Assembly: GCA_964472545.1 (NCBI GenBank)
Contig: CAYYNP010000430.1
Location: 1-6,436, forward strand
Origin: CAYYNP01 sp964472545
GTDB lineage: Bacteria; Planctomycetota; Planctomycetia; Pirellulales; Thermoguttaceae
DNA: 6,436 nt
Direction of reading: 5' to 3'
The translations under genes and the position numbers were made by a program. Below, piece by piece: positions 6,126-6,436 of this stretch. The notes below the pieces were generated by a model. That model saw nothing but the letters and a program-made list of their open reading frames with translations. It searched no databases and was not told the origin of the DNA. Positions within the stretch are counted from its first letter, which is position 1. Each line of letters begins with the position of its first letter.

Positions 6126-6159
6126 CCTCAGACGTGCCATCAAACGACCGGATTACGAG

Positions 6160-6209
6160 GCTCGGTTTGCGGTGCTCCCGGATCGCCCCGAGAAACGGTC
6201 GCACCGAGC
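6160..6209. repeat. 17-bp direct repeat, copy 2, inside an inverted repeat
   Basis: The exact 17-mer gatcgccccgagaaacg lies at 6181-6197. Around it gctcggt (6160-6166) is complementary to accgagc (6203-6209), extended by gcg/cgc after a 2-nt bulge. The arms differ in sequence from those around copy 1 but are again complementary. The element begins 34 nt after the acetyltransferase stop. Confidence 0.65.
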
Positions 6210-6250
6210 AATCAGCAACGGGTCGATCGCCGTCCGCCAACCCAGGCCAG

Positions 6251-6267
6251 GATCGGCGCGCCCGATC
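6251..6267. terminator. Candidate hairpin in the convergent 3' region
   Basis: gatcgg (6251-6256) and ccgatc (6262-6267) form a perfect 6-bp stem with a 5-nt cgcgc loop. It lies between the acetyltransferase stop and the stop of the possible minus-strand gene. It could serve as a termination or 3'-processing stem, but no T-run follows on either strand. The rest of 6126-6309 holds no gene that I can see. Confidence 0.25.
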
Positions 6268-6309
6268 AACACAAGGTACTCCGGCCCCCGGGGTCGAAGC
6301 CTCTGAAAG

Positions 6310-6435
6310 CTAACGGCCGAAGCGATGCTCATACTCCGCGAGAGCACGCCAAATGCGTAGCCCCGCCCGGACTCGGCCTTGCGGGTCCAGGAGAACTGCA
6401 AAGTCGATTCGCGGGAGTGGAAAACGGGGACTGGC
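6310..6435 (-). CDS. Possible C-terminal fragment of a hypothetical protein, cut by the window edge
   Basis: On the minus strand a frame enters at the right edge and runs 41 codons to a TAG at 6310-6312. The translation looks like a protein end: RIDFAVLLDPQGRVRAGLRI continuing to WRALAEYEHRFGR. By my count codon-position GC is about 80%, 54% and 59%, with position 2 lowest as in coding DNA. A competing minus frame (stop at 6153) is longer, but its position 2 is richer in GC than position 1 and its translation is Ser/Arg-rich, so I prefer the shorter frame. No family is recognised. The gene would converge on the acetyltransferase gene. Confidence 0.4.
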   Translation of the reverse strand, partial: ASPRFPLPRIDFAVLLDPQGRVRAGLRIWRALAEYEHRFGR

Positions 6436-6436
6436 T

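Noticed and set aside
4981..6209. Integron cassette with attC sites
   Set aside because: The repeats and their arms lack the RYYYAAC/GTTRRRY boxes of attC sites, and no integrase gene is visible, so a canonical integron cassette is not supported.
6418..6436. gtggaaaacggggactggct-like end resembling one half of a dispersed planctomycete palindrome
   Set aside because: The window ends before a second arm could be seen, and it overlaps the possible minus-strand coding fragment; it cannot be judged here.

Overview
The window reads as chromosomal DNA of a planctomycete, probably of the Pirellulales/Planctomycetia type. The evidence is a GC-rich composition, a Ser/Thr kinase with a zinc-ribbon N-terminus and a polytopic C-terminus encoded directly behind a TTHWSVVL-type ECF sigma factor, a PD40 (TolB-like) lipoprotein, and intergenic palindromes of the kind I remember from planctomycete genomes. 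The taxonomic call comes from gene content and family recognition only; no search was run.

Layout: positions 1-299 are intergenic, with a strong 11-bp palindrome at the left end. Positions 300-1346 encode an exported lipoprotein with a PD40 beta-propeller. Positions 1347-1669 are intergenic and dominated by a roughly 146-nt multi-stem inverted repeat with perfect 22-bp terminal arms, ending about 65 nt before the sigma-factor start. Positions 1670-2410 encode an ECF-type sigma factor and 2516-4621 a transmembrane Ser/Thr kinase on the same strand, very likely a co-regulated pair. Positions 4622-5324 have no confident gene: one weak minus-strand candidate, a start-less coding-like plus-strand frame in the same codon register, and the first copy of a 17-bp repeat. 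Positions 5325-6125 encode a GNAT acetyltransferase with a YoaP-like C-terminal domain. Positions 6126-6309 hold hairpins and the second copy of the 17-bp repeat. From 6310 to the right edge there is a possible C-terminal fragment of a minus-strand gene.

How the genes may work together: the kinase and sigma factor look like a one-component-style signalling pair in which a membrane-anchored kinase controls a promoter-specificity factor. The kinase has complete catalytic motifs, about eight predicted membrane segments that fit the positive-inside rule, and a possible ribosomal-L7/L12-like helical motif in its large cytoplasmic loop. The lipoprotein upstream is separated by the repeat element and need not be part of that unit. 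The GNAT gene looks like a separate cargo: it uses AGG for arginine far more than the kinase gene does and lies between two 17-bp direct repeats exactly 1200 bp apart.

I see no CRISPR array, tRNA, rRNA, transposase or recognisable defence system. The parts most worth following up are the large hairpin element, the repeat-flanked GNAT segment, the kinase's membrane architecture, and the ambiguous coding signal at 4541-5161.
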